Below, one piece after another: positions 53,863-62,521 of a DNA stretch of 64,000 nt. Positions within the stretch are counted from its first letter, which is position 1; each line of letters starts with the position of its first letter. Origin of the DNA: Pseudoalteromonas caenipelagi (GTDB lineage: Bacteria; Pseudomonadota; Gammaproteobacteria; Enterobacterales; Alteromonadaceae); contig NZ_JABBPG010000007.1 of assembly GCF_013140855.1 (NCBI RefSeq), positions 1 through 64,000 of the forward strand, read 5' to 3'. The notes beneath the pieces were generated by a model. The model saw only the letters and a list, made by a program, of their open reading frames with translations. It was not told the origin of the DNA and searched no databases. Made by a program: the position numbers and the translations under genes.

Positions 53863-55404
53863 ATGTGGAACAAAAATAGGCTTAGCATGTGCTATTGGAC
53901 GGCTGGTTTTTTACTTGTTTTGGCAAGCACGGCAACTTGGGCAGGGCCACAAGCACAGCAAATTATTAACCGCGCGGTCAGCGCTTATGGAGGAGCAAAG
54001 CTCACCGAGCTAAATAGTATTACGGTGCGCGATAAGCAACTGCATTTTTCACAGTGGCAAAGCGCTCATGCACGCCAAGGTGAAATGGTGAGCTATTTAA
54101 ATGAGCAGCAATTAGAGCTTGCTATCGACTTTAGCAACCAGCGCAAGGTTTTTAAACGCGCCACAACGTATTTGGTTGGTTCTCACGGCTCAAATAGCCC
54201 CAGTATTTTGCATCGGCTCTATAGCGATGGAAAAGGTTATGGCGTTGACCATGCTTTAGCGCAAACGATAGCGTCACAGCGGGTGACGTTTGCCAATGCT
54301 GACCTTGGGCAAAGCCAGTTAGTCGACACGCTGATTGTTAAGCAGTTAAATGATGACAAAGCGGAGAGCCTGTGGAGCGACATCGCATTTATTCAAGGTC
54401 AGGCACATGATGTACTCACTGTTTTTGCGGGCACAAAGCAAGAATATGTGGTGTACATTAATCGGCAAACTGGCTACCTAACACGGATGTTAAAAAAGCA
54501 GGGCGGGCAACTGATCAGTTATGATTTTTTAAATCACCAGCAAAGCCAAGGGCTTGTGTGGGCAAAGCAACTATTTGCAGGTACTGAAAAAGGGCCGTTG
54601 TTTTACTCAAGTGCCAAAGAGGTGACTTTTAACGTCACAGATAACACGCTGTTTTTGCTGCCAGAACATTACAAGCCTCGTCCAATTGTGAGCCCTGTGG
54701 ATGTGTCAAAGCGTACAATTAGAGAGTTAGCTTCTGGTGTGTATTATGTGGGGCAAGATTGGTCATACTCTTTATTTATTGATGTAGGCGATTATTTTAT
54801 CTCTGCAGGTGCTTGGCAAATGGATCAGCAAAGCCAAGATTGGCTGAGCAATGTGGCGTTACTGCGCCAAACAACGGGTAGTACCAAGCCTATCAAGCAA
54901 CATGTGATCAGCCATCATCATAGCGACCACCTGATGGGTGTAAAAGATGTGCTCGCACAAGGGGCAGCTTTAATTGTTCATCCCAACGACCTAGCTGCCG
55001 TCCAGGCGCATTTATACATCACCCTAAAAGCTGAGCAACTCATTAAAGTGAGTAAGCAGGGACAACTTGCCGATGGTAAGGTACTGCTATTTGATGTGCC
55101 AAACAGCCACGCAAATCACAACCTAGTTATTTACCTGCCAGAACATAAATTACTGTTCACGGAGGATATGTTTGGTAGCAGCTTTAAAAAGGCGTTTAAT
55201 TCACCTAGTAATTGGCCGGATATAGATGCGTATCATCGCCTCGCAGTATTGATGGATAAAATGGCGGAGCTTGGCATTGAGGTTGAACAGCTTGTGTCAT
55301 CGCATCATTATCGCGTATTAAATACAGCGGATATTGAGCAGGCAAAAGGTCTAAAATTGCAGTCAAAAAAGCTGTTGTTCAAAAGGTTATTTACAACAAA
55401 TTAA
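53863..55404 (+). CDS. Metallo-beta-lactamase-fold hydrolase, secreted
   Basis: 513 residues from the ATG at 53863, which begins a signal peptide (NRLSMCYWTAGFLLVLASTATWA). The first 300 residues are a beta-rich LolA/outer-membrane-lipoprotein-like region. The metal-binding motif HHHSDHLMG lies near residue 350, with later His in HANHNLVIY and the LFTEDMF Asp. MBL-fold enzymes hydrolyse esters, lactones or sulfate/phosphate esters. Its substrate is unknown; the fused N-terminal domain suggests an envelope lipid or peptidoglycan precursor. A longer frame to 53752 is less likely. Confidence 0.8.
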   Translation: MWNKNRLSMCYWTAGFLLVLASTATWAGPQAQQIINRAVSAYGGAKLTELNSITVRDKQLHFSQWQSAHARQGEMVSYLNEQQLELAIDFSNQRKVFKRATTYLVGSHGSNSPSILHRLYSDGKGYGVDHALAQTIASQRVTFANADLGQSQLVDTLIVKQLNDDKAESLWSDIAFIQGQAHDVLTVFAGTKQEYVVYINRQTGYLTRMLKKQGGQLISYDFLNHQQSQGLVWAKQLFAGTEKGPLFYSSAKEVTFNVTDNTLFLLPEHYKPRPIVSPVDVSKRTIRELASGVYYVGQDWSYSLFIDVGDYFISAGAWQMDQQSQDWLSNVALLRQTTGSTKPIKQHVISHHHSDHLMGVKDVLAQGAALIVHPNDLAAVQAHLYITLKAEQLIKVSKQGQLADGKVLLFDVPNSHANHNLVIYLPEHKLLFTEDMFGSSFKKAFNSPSNWPDIDAYHRLAVLMDKMAELGIEVEQLVSSHHYRVLNTADIEQAKGLKLQSKKLLFKRLFTTN

Positions 55405-55640
55405 GCATGTTAGCGTGATTACAAGGTGTCTATTTGCGCAAAGTATTATTGGTTTGAGATGTGAGATTGAGAAACGATATATGTAGTCCAGCACACAAAA
55501 TGGTAGTGTGGTGTCGCCAAACCAAAGATGCTTATAGATGGAAAAGCTTATCGTCATAGCGTTAGACAATTTATTGACCACAGTCAGTTAAATGGCGTCA
55601 GTCATAGTCATTAACGTTGGTATTCAGTTTGTGAGTAATA

Positions 55641-55667
55641 AAAATGGCGACCAAGGTCGCCATTTTT
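55641..55667. terminator. Bidirectional stem-loop terminator
   Basis: AAAATGGCGACC-AA-GGTCGCCATTTTT is a strong symmetric hairpin with U-runs on both strands, between the MBL-fold gene and the convergent membrane-protein gene. Confidence 0.85.
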
Positions 55668-55697
55668 GCATGAATGAAATTTTAGTTTGTAAATCGA

Positions 55698-56258
55698 CTA
55701 CTCAGCGGCTGCGCGTCTTTGTTTAAAGTGCTCTTTGATGGAGCGAATGGGGTAAGTGCATAGGGCGCCTACGGCTATAAAGTTACATACCCACACCCCT
55801 ACTTGATAGATGAGACCTAAATCGTGGTAATCGTAGTATGCGCGAGATATTAGTTCCATACCTTGTAACATCATATAGACAAGTGTGGTATACATGCAGA
55901 TACGGGCTGTTGGTGAGAATGTACAGTCTCTAATCAAGTGTAAACACATTAGAGTCATCGCAAATGAAAACTGTACTATAACGCCACTAGTATAAAACAG
56001 CTTAATTTTCTCTAGCTGTTCCATGTTGAGTGTTAGAATGAATTGGTCTACTTCGGAAGCTATAAGGTGAAATATGAGCATAGCAAAGGCGGTTAAGAAA
56101 CAAGAGTACAATTCGTGTTTTTCTACAGATACTAAATCTTTCTTAATGCCAAAAAATAGCTTCCAACGGAGTTTTGAGAACTGATGAACCCAAAAAATGA
56201 CAACAAAGAGCTCAATCGTTTTGATGACCCAACCGAGACCATAAAAAATTTCATTCAT
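55698..56258 (-). CDS. Small membrane protein downstream of a peptide gene
   Basis: 186 residues with about five hydrophobic segments (YGLGWVIKTIELFVVIFWV, SCFLTAFAMLIFHLIAS, YTSGVIVQFSFAMTLMCL, ARICMYTTLVYMMLQGM, YQVGVWVCNFIAVGALC) and a basic C-terminus. Its ribosome site is AAGGA, and it starts 23 bp after the stop of the small peptide gene, so they form an operon. No family is recognised. It could be an immunity protein, a transporter component or a sensor for the peptide. Confidence 0.65.
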   Translation of the reverse strand: MNEIFYGLGWVIKTIELFVVIFWVHQFSKLRWKLFFGIKKDLVSVEKHELYSCFLTAFAMLIFHLIASEVDQFILTLNMEQLEKIKLFYTSGVIVQFSFAMTLMCLHLIRDCTFSPTARICMYTTLVYMMLQGMELISRAYYDYHDLGLIYQVGVWVCNFIAVGALCTYPIRSIKEHFKQRRAAAE

Positions 56259-56281
56259 AAATTATCCTTATTATTTTTCAC

Positions 56282-56440
56282 CTAACAGTTACATGTATAC
56301 ACTGTCGGCCAATAACTGCTATTAGCATACATTGGTCTTGTTGCTTCAGAAGTAGCACCACCACCAACCAGTCCTGCTTTGTCTTTCGATAGCTCTTTTA
56401 GTTTTTTAGCTTTGATATTTAATTTAATTGAGGTTTTCAT
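56282..56440 (-). CDS. Putative RiPP/bacteriocin-type precursor peptide
   Basis: A 52-residue peptide that is easy to miss. A Lys-rich leader (KTSIKLNIKAKKLKELSKDKA) ends with a GGG motif (residues 26-28), as in GG-leader peptides, and is followed by a 24-residue core rich in Ser, Thr, Tyr and Trp that ends in CNC. The AAGGA site lies 8 bp before the ATG. It heads an operon with a membrane protein. No modification enzyme or peptidase-ABC exporter is visible within several kb, so maturation would have to be provided elsewhere in the genome. Confidence 0.6.
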   Translation of the reverse strand: MKTSIKLNIKAKKLKELSKDKAGLVGGGATSEATRPMYANSSYWPTVYTCNC

Positions 56441-57230
56441 TATCCAATTCCTTATATCTGGTATACATTCCTCACCTCACTACCCAATGTTAACGCTTGG
56501 TACACAATATGGCAACAAAATAGTCAAGCTGATTTTGGGCTAACGGTTTGGTTTGTATGAAATTATTTATATTCTCATACCTAGTGCGATAACATATTCC
56601 GCATGTTGGCAAAGTTATGGTACTTTTTTCGGCGGCGCTGAACAATTAATTTAGTTAATTAGTAGCACTTGTCGGATATGTTTATTGATAAGCTTTATTC
56701 AATAATAAAATATATAGTATTCGTCGCGTTGATAGATAATGTATGCTTAATGCAATTTATTTATAAGCATGTTTATGTTGATTTAATCAATTAAAGCATG
56801 GGGAAGGTCGTGTTATTGCACGTGCGCACCGCGCCTTTTAGGTGACTGCTGATTGTGTGAGTTTATAGAGGTTTTAAAACAAACAGAGAATAGCAAAACA
56901 AGGTCATAATGACGAAGCAAGTTCAGAATGATAAGACCAACACGCAAGACGGCACAGCCCAAACAACACTTGCCGTCTTCTTGACGAAGGTCAGGATATC
57001 TTAAGCGAATGGCATGATATTGTTGCTCACGGTTTAAATAACCTCAAATGGTTGGCGTTGGTCAGCAAGGTGAATATACGTTAGTCACTTAACAGCCATT
57101 TACTATTTCAATGCACTTATCTACACCTGAGGTTGATAAAAAATACAACACTTTCACCTGAGGCTATTTTAGTAAGATCTCTAGCTGAGGCTGGTAATAC
57201 GAGTGATGTGTAGTCGCAATAGCTTCTCGT
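56441..57230. other. Non-coding region upstream of the peptide gene
   Basis: About 790 bp, AT-rich. The presumed promoter of the peptide operon lies at its left end. A half copy of the family A REP (GACGAAGGTCAGGAT) occurs at 56983-56997. No gene is seen. Confidence 0.5.
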
Positions 57231-57449
57231 TTACAACTCTTGCTCTACCATGGTTTTTATTTTGAGTGCTTTTTCAAAGTGATCGAGCTGGTGGGTGTGT
57301 ATCCACCATGTGGCGGCTTCCATGAGTAGTTCGGGATCACTGTTTTTATTAGAAAAGAACGCATAAAAAGACAAGCCGACATTATCGCCTTTGTAGGCAA
57401 TTTTACTGTTACAGACTTCGATCATTCGTGCTTTTAGACTGGCTCTCAT
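57231..57449 (-). CDS. Small conserved-looking protein of unknown function
   Basis: 72 residues, soluble, alpha-rich: RASLKARMIEVCNSKIAYKG, then GLSFYAFFSNKNSDPELLMEAATWWIHTHQLDHFEKALKIKTMVEQE. The pattern looks like a compact helical fold and like coding sequence rather than chance. Upstream GAGAG is present. No family name can be given with confidence. Confidence 0.5.
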   Translation of the reverse strand: MRASLKARMIEVCNSKIAYKGDNVGLSFYAFFSNKNSDPELLMEAATWWIHTHQLDHFEKALKIKTMVEQEL

Positions 57450-57559
57450 TGAGAGTCCTTACTTTTGGAGAGTTGATGATGCTCAGTGTAACATTCATCG
57501 TTAAGCAATTGGGGAATAGTTCTGGGTTTGGGCTGTGTAGAGCAGCGATGTAGATACAT

Positions 57560-57604
57560 AAAGCCACTCAAATACGACAGAACTGAGGTGTTTTAGTGGC
57601 TTTT
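57560..57604. terminator. Stem-loop terminator of the copper operon
   Basis: AAAGCCACT pairs with AGTGGCTTT across a 26-nt loop, with U-rich ends on the minus strand reading. It lies just after the ferredoxin-PepSY gene. Confidence 0.7.
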
Positions 57605-57623
57605 ATACGGTTAAAAACTAAAG

Positions 57624-58658
57624 CTAAGGCTTATTCTTAGGTTTATTAAACGTGCGACTGCGTACCTCAATTTCAGTGACTTCCGCTGTGTTGTGCTGAC
57701 AAGCAAGTCGATAACCTTGTTCAAGTTTTGAGTTGGATAGATTTGCTTTGTCGGCGTCGGTCATTTGTGTATTCTCGTTGCACCGCACTTTGCACAGGCC
57801 GCAAGTACCACCGCCACCACAGTTAGAGGGCAGCACAATACCAGCAGCAGCCAAGCCATCAAACAAACTGATGCCTGTTTTTAATTCAAGCTCATGAGTT
57901 TGCTGTTGTGCCAGTTCAATGACCTTTATACGCTGTTTTTTAGATTTAAAAGCAAAGCTTAGTTGGCCTGCATTAAAGCGTTCAATCAACCAAGTGATGC
58001 CTGTCATAGACAGTAGCAGCGTGGCAATGGCAAACACAATAATGAGCCAATGATTAAAGCCGCCCGTGCCAAAGTAATCCATAAAGTGCAGGGTAAACAT
58101 CAAATCACGCAGTCTGCGGTCGTCATTAATATGCGCAATGACACGCCCCGAATTACTATCGATATATACATTGGTATTTTCAGCATCGCTTAGCTTTACT
58201 TGCCACAGCGGGTTTTCGTGCTTTGGCAGCTCTGCAATAGGTGGTTGAAGCAAGTTTGCACTGATGATATTAACCGCACCTTTAAAAGACTTAAGTGCGA
58301 TGGTGCGAGCTAATGTCTCGTTGATAGCTGCCTCTTGCCCCGAATAGGCATCCAGCAAAGTAACTTGCTTGGCCTGATAGCTATGAGCGCCTAAGTGATG
58401 AGTAATTTGATAATAAGGATGACCTAAAACCCACAGTAACTTGATTTGCTGAGCGGGTGCAAAGTCTAAGCTTTTTAATGGAATAAACGGAGCATTTAAC
58501 TCGCTGGCAGCATGTGCAACAGGGCGAAAGTTGGCGTTTCCTGAGCCCTTTTTATGGTCCATTAAATTAAAATATAAGCCAGTAACAAGCCAAATAATCA
58601 GTTGTAAACCAACCAATAATGACAGCCATTTATGTAAGGATTTATTCAACTGCAACAT
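57624..58658 (-). CDS. PepSY membrane protein fused to a 2Fe-2S ferredoxin
   Basis: 344 residues. The N-terminal part has a membrane helix (SLLVGLQLIIWLVTGLYFN) and a PepSY-type periplasmic domain, a second membrane segment near residue 205 (HWLIIVFAIATLLLSMTGI), and a C-terminal plant-type ferredoxin (about residues 245-335: NCGGGGTCGLCKVRC with C-x5-C-x2-C and a distal ACQ cysteine). Probably transfers electrons across or at the inner membrane, for example to reduce copper or iron. The end of an efflux operon, 2 bp from the next PepSY gene. Confidence 0.82.
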   Translation of the reverse strand: MLQLNKSLHKWLSLLVGLQLIIWLVTGLYFNLMDHKKGSGNANFRPVAHAASELNAPFIPLKSLDFAPAQQIKLLWVLGHPYYQITHHLGAHSYQAKQVTLLDAYSGQEAAINETLARTIALKSFKGAVNIISANLLQPPIAELPKHENPLWQVKLSDAENTNVYIDSNSGRVIAHINDDRRLRDLMFTLHFMDYFGTGGFNHWLIIVFAIATLLLSMTGITWLIERFNAGQLSFAFKSKKQRIKVIELAQQQTHELELKTGISLFDGLAAAGIVLPSNCGGGGTCGLCKVRCNENTQMTDADKANLSNSKLEQGYRLACQHNTAEVTEIEVRSRTFNKPKNKP

Positions 58659-58660
58659 CG

Positions 58661-59368
58661 TTAATTGGCTCCTTGATTGTTTGGCTTAAAGACGCGCTGA
58701 TAGGTGAGCGTAGCCCCAAATACAGCCGCTAGCGTGCCCAGTAGTGCAATGAGTAGCAAGAACCAGTTGGCAACATTCTCACCATCGTCATAATCCATAA
58801 TATGAAAGCGCCACATCCAATCAAACAGTCGCCAAAAAAAGTGACGCTTGGTGACAATAGTGCCTGTGTTCTGGCTGATATAAAAGGTGGGGGCCCAAAC
58901 GTTGTCGAACACGACTTGCCAAACGGGTAAATGCCTTGGTGCAAGTTCGCTAGGTAGCTCACTTTTGTTGGTGATTAGCAGCACTGATGCTACGGCATCA
59001 TCGCCTGTATATTGATGTTTAGCGATTTTTAACACTTGCAGCTTATCAATTAATGGCAGCAGTTGACCGGTTTGCGCATCTAACAAATGGCGCGTGTGGT
59101 TTTTATCAATAAAATGGTAAACCGGCTTTGCCAGTAACTGCGTTAAGGTTATCTGCTGTGCGCCGGGGTACTCACTGAGCAACTTGCTCAGTGAGTAGTT
59201 TACTTGGTTTAGTGCAATGGGTTGCTGGCTTTGGCGCTGCAACGATTCACCATGGATGTAGTGAATGTCCATCGTCACCATGTATAGCCCAGTGAGTGAC
59301 CAAATAAAAAATTGGGCGCCGATAAACGCCATCAGCCATTTATGGTATTTCCTAATTGTTCTTATCAT
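58661..59368 (-). CDS. PepSY-domain inner-membrane protein
   Basis: 235 residues from the ATG at 59368, giving an N-terminal membrane helix (KYHKWLMAFIGAQFFIWSLTGLYM). PepSY-like periplasmic domain (DIHYIHGESLQRQSQQ..., YHFIDKNHTRHLLDAQTG) and a second membrane helix (NWFLLLIALLGTLAAVFGA) follow. It overlaps the CusA stop by 17 bp and so is translationally coupled to the pump. Related to PepSY-TM proteins near iron and copper systems; the exact role is unknown. Confidence 0.8.
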   Translation of the reverse strand: MIRTIRKYHKWLMAFIGAQFFIWSLTGLYMVTMDIHYIHGESLQRQSQQPIALNQVNYSLSKLLSEYPGAQQITLTQLLAKPVYHFIDKNHTRHLLDAQTGQLLPLIDKLQVLKIAKHQYTGDDAVASVLLITNKSELPSELAPRHLPVWQVVFDNVWAPTFYISQNTGTIVTKRHFFWRLFDWMWRFHIMDYDDGENVANWFLLLIALLGTLAAVFGATLTYQRVFKPNNQGAN

Positions 59369-62300
59369 AATGTTGGATACCTTTGTTGAACTGCACAATA
59401 TCAGCTTGCTTGACCAAACTATAGATAGCAGGTAGTACAAGCAATGTGAGTAAGACTGCACTACTCATACCTCCCACCATAGGTGCAGCAATTCGGCTCA
59501 TTACCTCCGATCCCGTACCAGAACCATATAAAATGGGTAGTAAGCCAATAATGATGGTGGCAACTGTCATCATTACTGGCCGTACACGCATACCTGCGCC
59601 ATGTAATAGCGCCTCGAGGTACTTGTGCTGGCTAATTGTTTGTCCTGTTTGCTGTGCATTGGCTTTGAGTTCTTGCAGTGCTTGGTTTAAGTACACCAGC
59701 ATGATCACACCAATTTCAACAGCCACGCCAGCCAGTGCGATAAAACCCACCCCCACCGCAACCGAGAAGTTAAAACCTTCTAGATACATTAGCCACAACC
59801 CACCTATCATCGCCATAGGGAGGGTTACAATAATCATCACTACTTCACTTAATGCTCTAAAATTTAAATAAAGCAGTATGATGATAATCGCTAAAGTCAG
59901 TGGTAGTACGTAGCTGAGTTTTGCTTTTGCACGCGCCATGTATTCATATTGGCCTGCCCATGTGATTGAGTAACCCGCTGGCAAGTCTAGATTTTTGGCT
60001 AAATGCGCTTGTGCATTAGCAACATAGCTGCCAACATCCACACCGTCAATATCGATAAAGGTCCAACCATTTATACGGGCATTTTCACTTTTGATCCCCG
60101 GTGGACCTGTTTCAATATAAACACGCGCAACATCGCCCAGCGCAATACGCTCACCAAATGGGGTGACCACAGGCAAGCGAGCAAGCTGTTCAGGCGAGTC
60201 TCGGTAGTCTTGAGGGTAACGTAAGTTAACCGGATAGCGCTCTTGTCCTTCGATGGTTTGTGTGACGTTCATACCGCCAATTGCCGTGGCAACCACTTGT
60301 TGTACATCGGCAATATTCAAACCAAAGCGACTGGCTTTTTGGCGCGAAATATCCACTTTGATATAACGCCCACCGGCCACACGCTCAGAATAGACCGATG
60401 CGGTGCCTGTAACCTCGGGTAAAATACGCTCAATTTGCTGACCAATATCTTGAATAATATTAAGATCTGCGCCGGCTACTTTAATACCCACTGGGGTTTT
60501 AATACCCGTAGCCAACATATCTATGCGCGTTTTAATTGGCATAACCCAAGCATTCGTTAGCCCAGGAAAGGTAACTAGGTCGTTTAACTCAGCTTTGAGG
60601 CTTTCGGTTGTTACTCCTGCTCGCCATTGTGATTTAGGTTTTAATTGAATAAATGTTTCAATCATCGTTAATGGCGCAGGATCGGTGGCGGTTTCAGCAC
60701 GGCCCACTTTACCAAATACGTTTTCTACCTCAGGCACGGTGCGAATAAGTTTGTCGGTTTGCTGCAGCAATTCGCGCGCTTTACCAATCGAAATACCCGG
60801 ATAAGTGGTGGGCATATACATTAAGTCGCCTTCATCCAAAGGGGGAATAAACTCACTGCCAATCTTATTAACTGGATAAAAACCGATAACGGTTATCGTG
60901 ATAGCCAATACGATAGTGAACTTTGGAAACTTCATCACTTGCTTTAACACTGGCATATACAGTGCAATTAACACGCGATTCAACGGATTTTTTCGCTCTG
61001 AGATCACTTTGCCACGAATAAAGTAGCCCATTAGTACCGGCACTAGCGTGATCGCAAGCCCTGCGGCTGCAGCCATTGCATAGGTTTTGGTGTAGGCTAA
61101 AGGGGCAAACATACGTCCTTCTTGCGCTTCTAAAATAAATACGGGCAAGAACGAAACGGTAATGATCAGCAAGCTAAAAAATAGTGCAGGGCCAACTTCC
61201 GATGCCGATTTAGCAACGATTTGCCAGCGGTTTTCATCGGTCAGTGGGGTTTTTTCCATATGCTTGTGCATATTTTCAATCATCACGATGGCACCGTCGG
61301 TCATCGCGCCAATGGCAATAGCAATCCCACCTAGCGACATAATATTGGCGTTGATCCCCTGCATGTACATGATGATAAACGACACTAAAATACCCAATGG
61401 CAAGGTAATGACGGCAACCAATGAAGAGCGTAAGTGAAACAAAAACACCATGCAGACAATCGCCACCACAGCCAACTCTTCGAGTAACTTGCTCCAAAGG
61501 TTATCAACGGCATTTTCAATCAGCTTTGAACGGTCGTAAACGGTGACGACTTCTACGCCTTTAGGTAAAGAGTCTTGCAATGACGCGAGCTTTGCTTTGA
61601 CACCCTGAATGGTTGTTTGCGCATTCTCGCCAAAGCGCATAACCACTACACCCCCAACCACTTCCCCTTCGCCATTGAGCTCGGCAATACCTCTGCGCAT
61701 TTGTGGGCCTAAGTTGACGGTAGCCACATCGCCAACTCGCAAAGGTGTGCCTTGTTCGTTGATCCCCAGTGGAATTTTTTCAATGTCGCTGACTGACTGA
61801 ATATAACCCGTTGCCGTGACCATGTATTCTGCTTCAGCCATTTCAACCACCGACGCACCAGTTTCTTGGTTGCCACGTTTCAGCGCCGTTTGAATATGGT
61901 TCAGCGGAATGTTGTAGGCGCGTAATTTATCAGGGTCTACTTGCACTTGGTACTGCTTCACCATACCGCCGACGGCGGCCACTTCTGACACACCCGGTAC
62001 GGTTTGCAATTCATATTTTAAAAACCAGTCTTGCAGACTTCGTAGCTGACTTAAATCATGTTTACCAGTTTTGTCGGTTAAGGCATAAATGTATACCCAG
62101 CCCACACCGGTTGCGTCAGGTCCTAGCTGTGGTTTGGCGCTATCGGGTAAGCTCGCTGCTACTTGGCTTAAATATTCCAGTACGCGGCTTCTGGCCCAAT
62201 AAAGGTCGGTGTCATCATCAAAAATAATATACACATAGGAGTCGCCAAAGAACGAATAGCCACGTACTGTTTGTGCGCCCGGCACAGATAACATGGCGGT

Positions 62301-62510
62301 GGTCAGTGGAAACGTCACCTGATCTTGTACCACCTGTGGCGCTTGTCCTGGGTAGCTGGTTTTAATGATCACCTGCACGTCAGATAAGTCGGGTATTGCA
62401 TCAACGGGGGTATTTTTTAGAGAAAACACTCCCGCAAAGGCGATGATCAAGGTGGTGAGCAAAACAAAAAAGCGGTTGCCCACAGACCATCTAATTACTG
62501 CTTCAATCAT
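59352..62510 (-). CDS. cusA: CusA/CzcA-type heavy-metal efflux RND pump
   Basis: 1052 residues, full length for the family. Twelve membrane helices with two large periplasmic loops; SYPGQAPQVVQDQVTFPLTTAMLS near the N-terminus, GGIAIAIGAMTDGAIVMIENMHKHME (TM4 proton-relay, about 390-415) and DEGDLMYMPTTYPGISI (substrate loop) are family signatures. The PAPLTMIETFIQLKP segment is typical of CusA rather than CzcA. Pumps Cu(I)/Ag(I) from the periplasm through an outer-membrane channel. ATG with AGGGG upstream; the next gene begins 17 bp inside its end. Confidence 0.92.
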   Translation of the reverse strand: MIEAVIRWSVGNRFFVLLTTLIIAFAGVFSLKNTPVDAIPDLSDVQVIIKTSYPGQAPQVVQDQVTFPLTTAMLSVPGAQTVRGYSFFGDSYVYIIFDDDTDLYWARSRVLEYLSQVAASLPDSAKPQLGPDATGVGWVYIYALTDKTGKHDLSQLRSLQDWFLKYELQTVPGVSEVAAVGGMVKQYQVQVDPDKLRAYNIPLNHIQTALKRGNQETGASVVEMAEAEYMVTATGYIQSVSDIEKIPLGINEQGTPLRVGDVATVNLGPQMRRGIAELNGEGEVVGGVVVMRFGENAQTTIQGVKAKLASLQDSLPKGVEVVTVYDRSKLIENAVDNLWSKLLEELAVVAIVCMVFLFHLRSSLVAVITLPLGILVSFIIMYMQGINANIMSLGGIAIAIGAMTDGAIVMIENMHKHMEKTPLTDENRWQIVAKSASEVGPALFFSLLIITVSFLPVFILEAQEGRMFAPLAYTKTYAMAAAAGLAITLVPVLMGYFIRGKVISERKNPLNRVLIALYMPVLKQVMKFPKFTIVLAITITVIGFYPVNKIGSEFIPPLDEGDLMYMPTTYPGISIGKARELLQQTDKLIRTVPEVENVFGKVGRAETATDPAPLTMIETFIQLKPKSQWRAGVTTESLKAELNDLVTFPGLTNAWVMPIKTRIDMLATGIKTPVGIKVAGADLNIIQDIGQQIERILPEVTGTASVYSERVAGGRYIKVDISRQKASRFGLNIADVQQVVATAIGGMNVTQTIEGQERYPVNLRYPQDYRDSPEQLARLPVVTPFGERIALGDVARVYIETGPPGIKSENARINGWTFIDIDGVDVGSYVANAQAHLAKNLDLPAGYSITWAGQYEYMARAKAKLSYVLPLTLAIIIILLYLNFRALSEVVMIIVTLPMAMIGGLWLMYLEGFNFSVAVGVGFIALAGVAVEIGVIMLVYLNQALQELKANAQQTGQTISQHKYLEALLHGAGMRVRPVMMTVATIIIGLLPILYGSGTGSEVMSRIAAPMVGGMSSAVLLTLLVLPAIYSLVKQADIVQFNKGIQHYDKNN

Positions 62511-62521
62511 GCTGGCACCCC

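Noticed and set aside
61276..61497. Short ORFs on both strands within cusA and other long genes
   Set aside because: They lie entirely inside well-supported genes in other frames and show no independent start signals.
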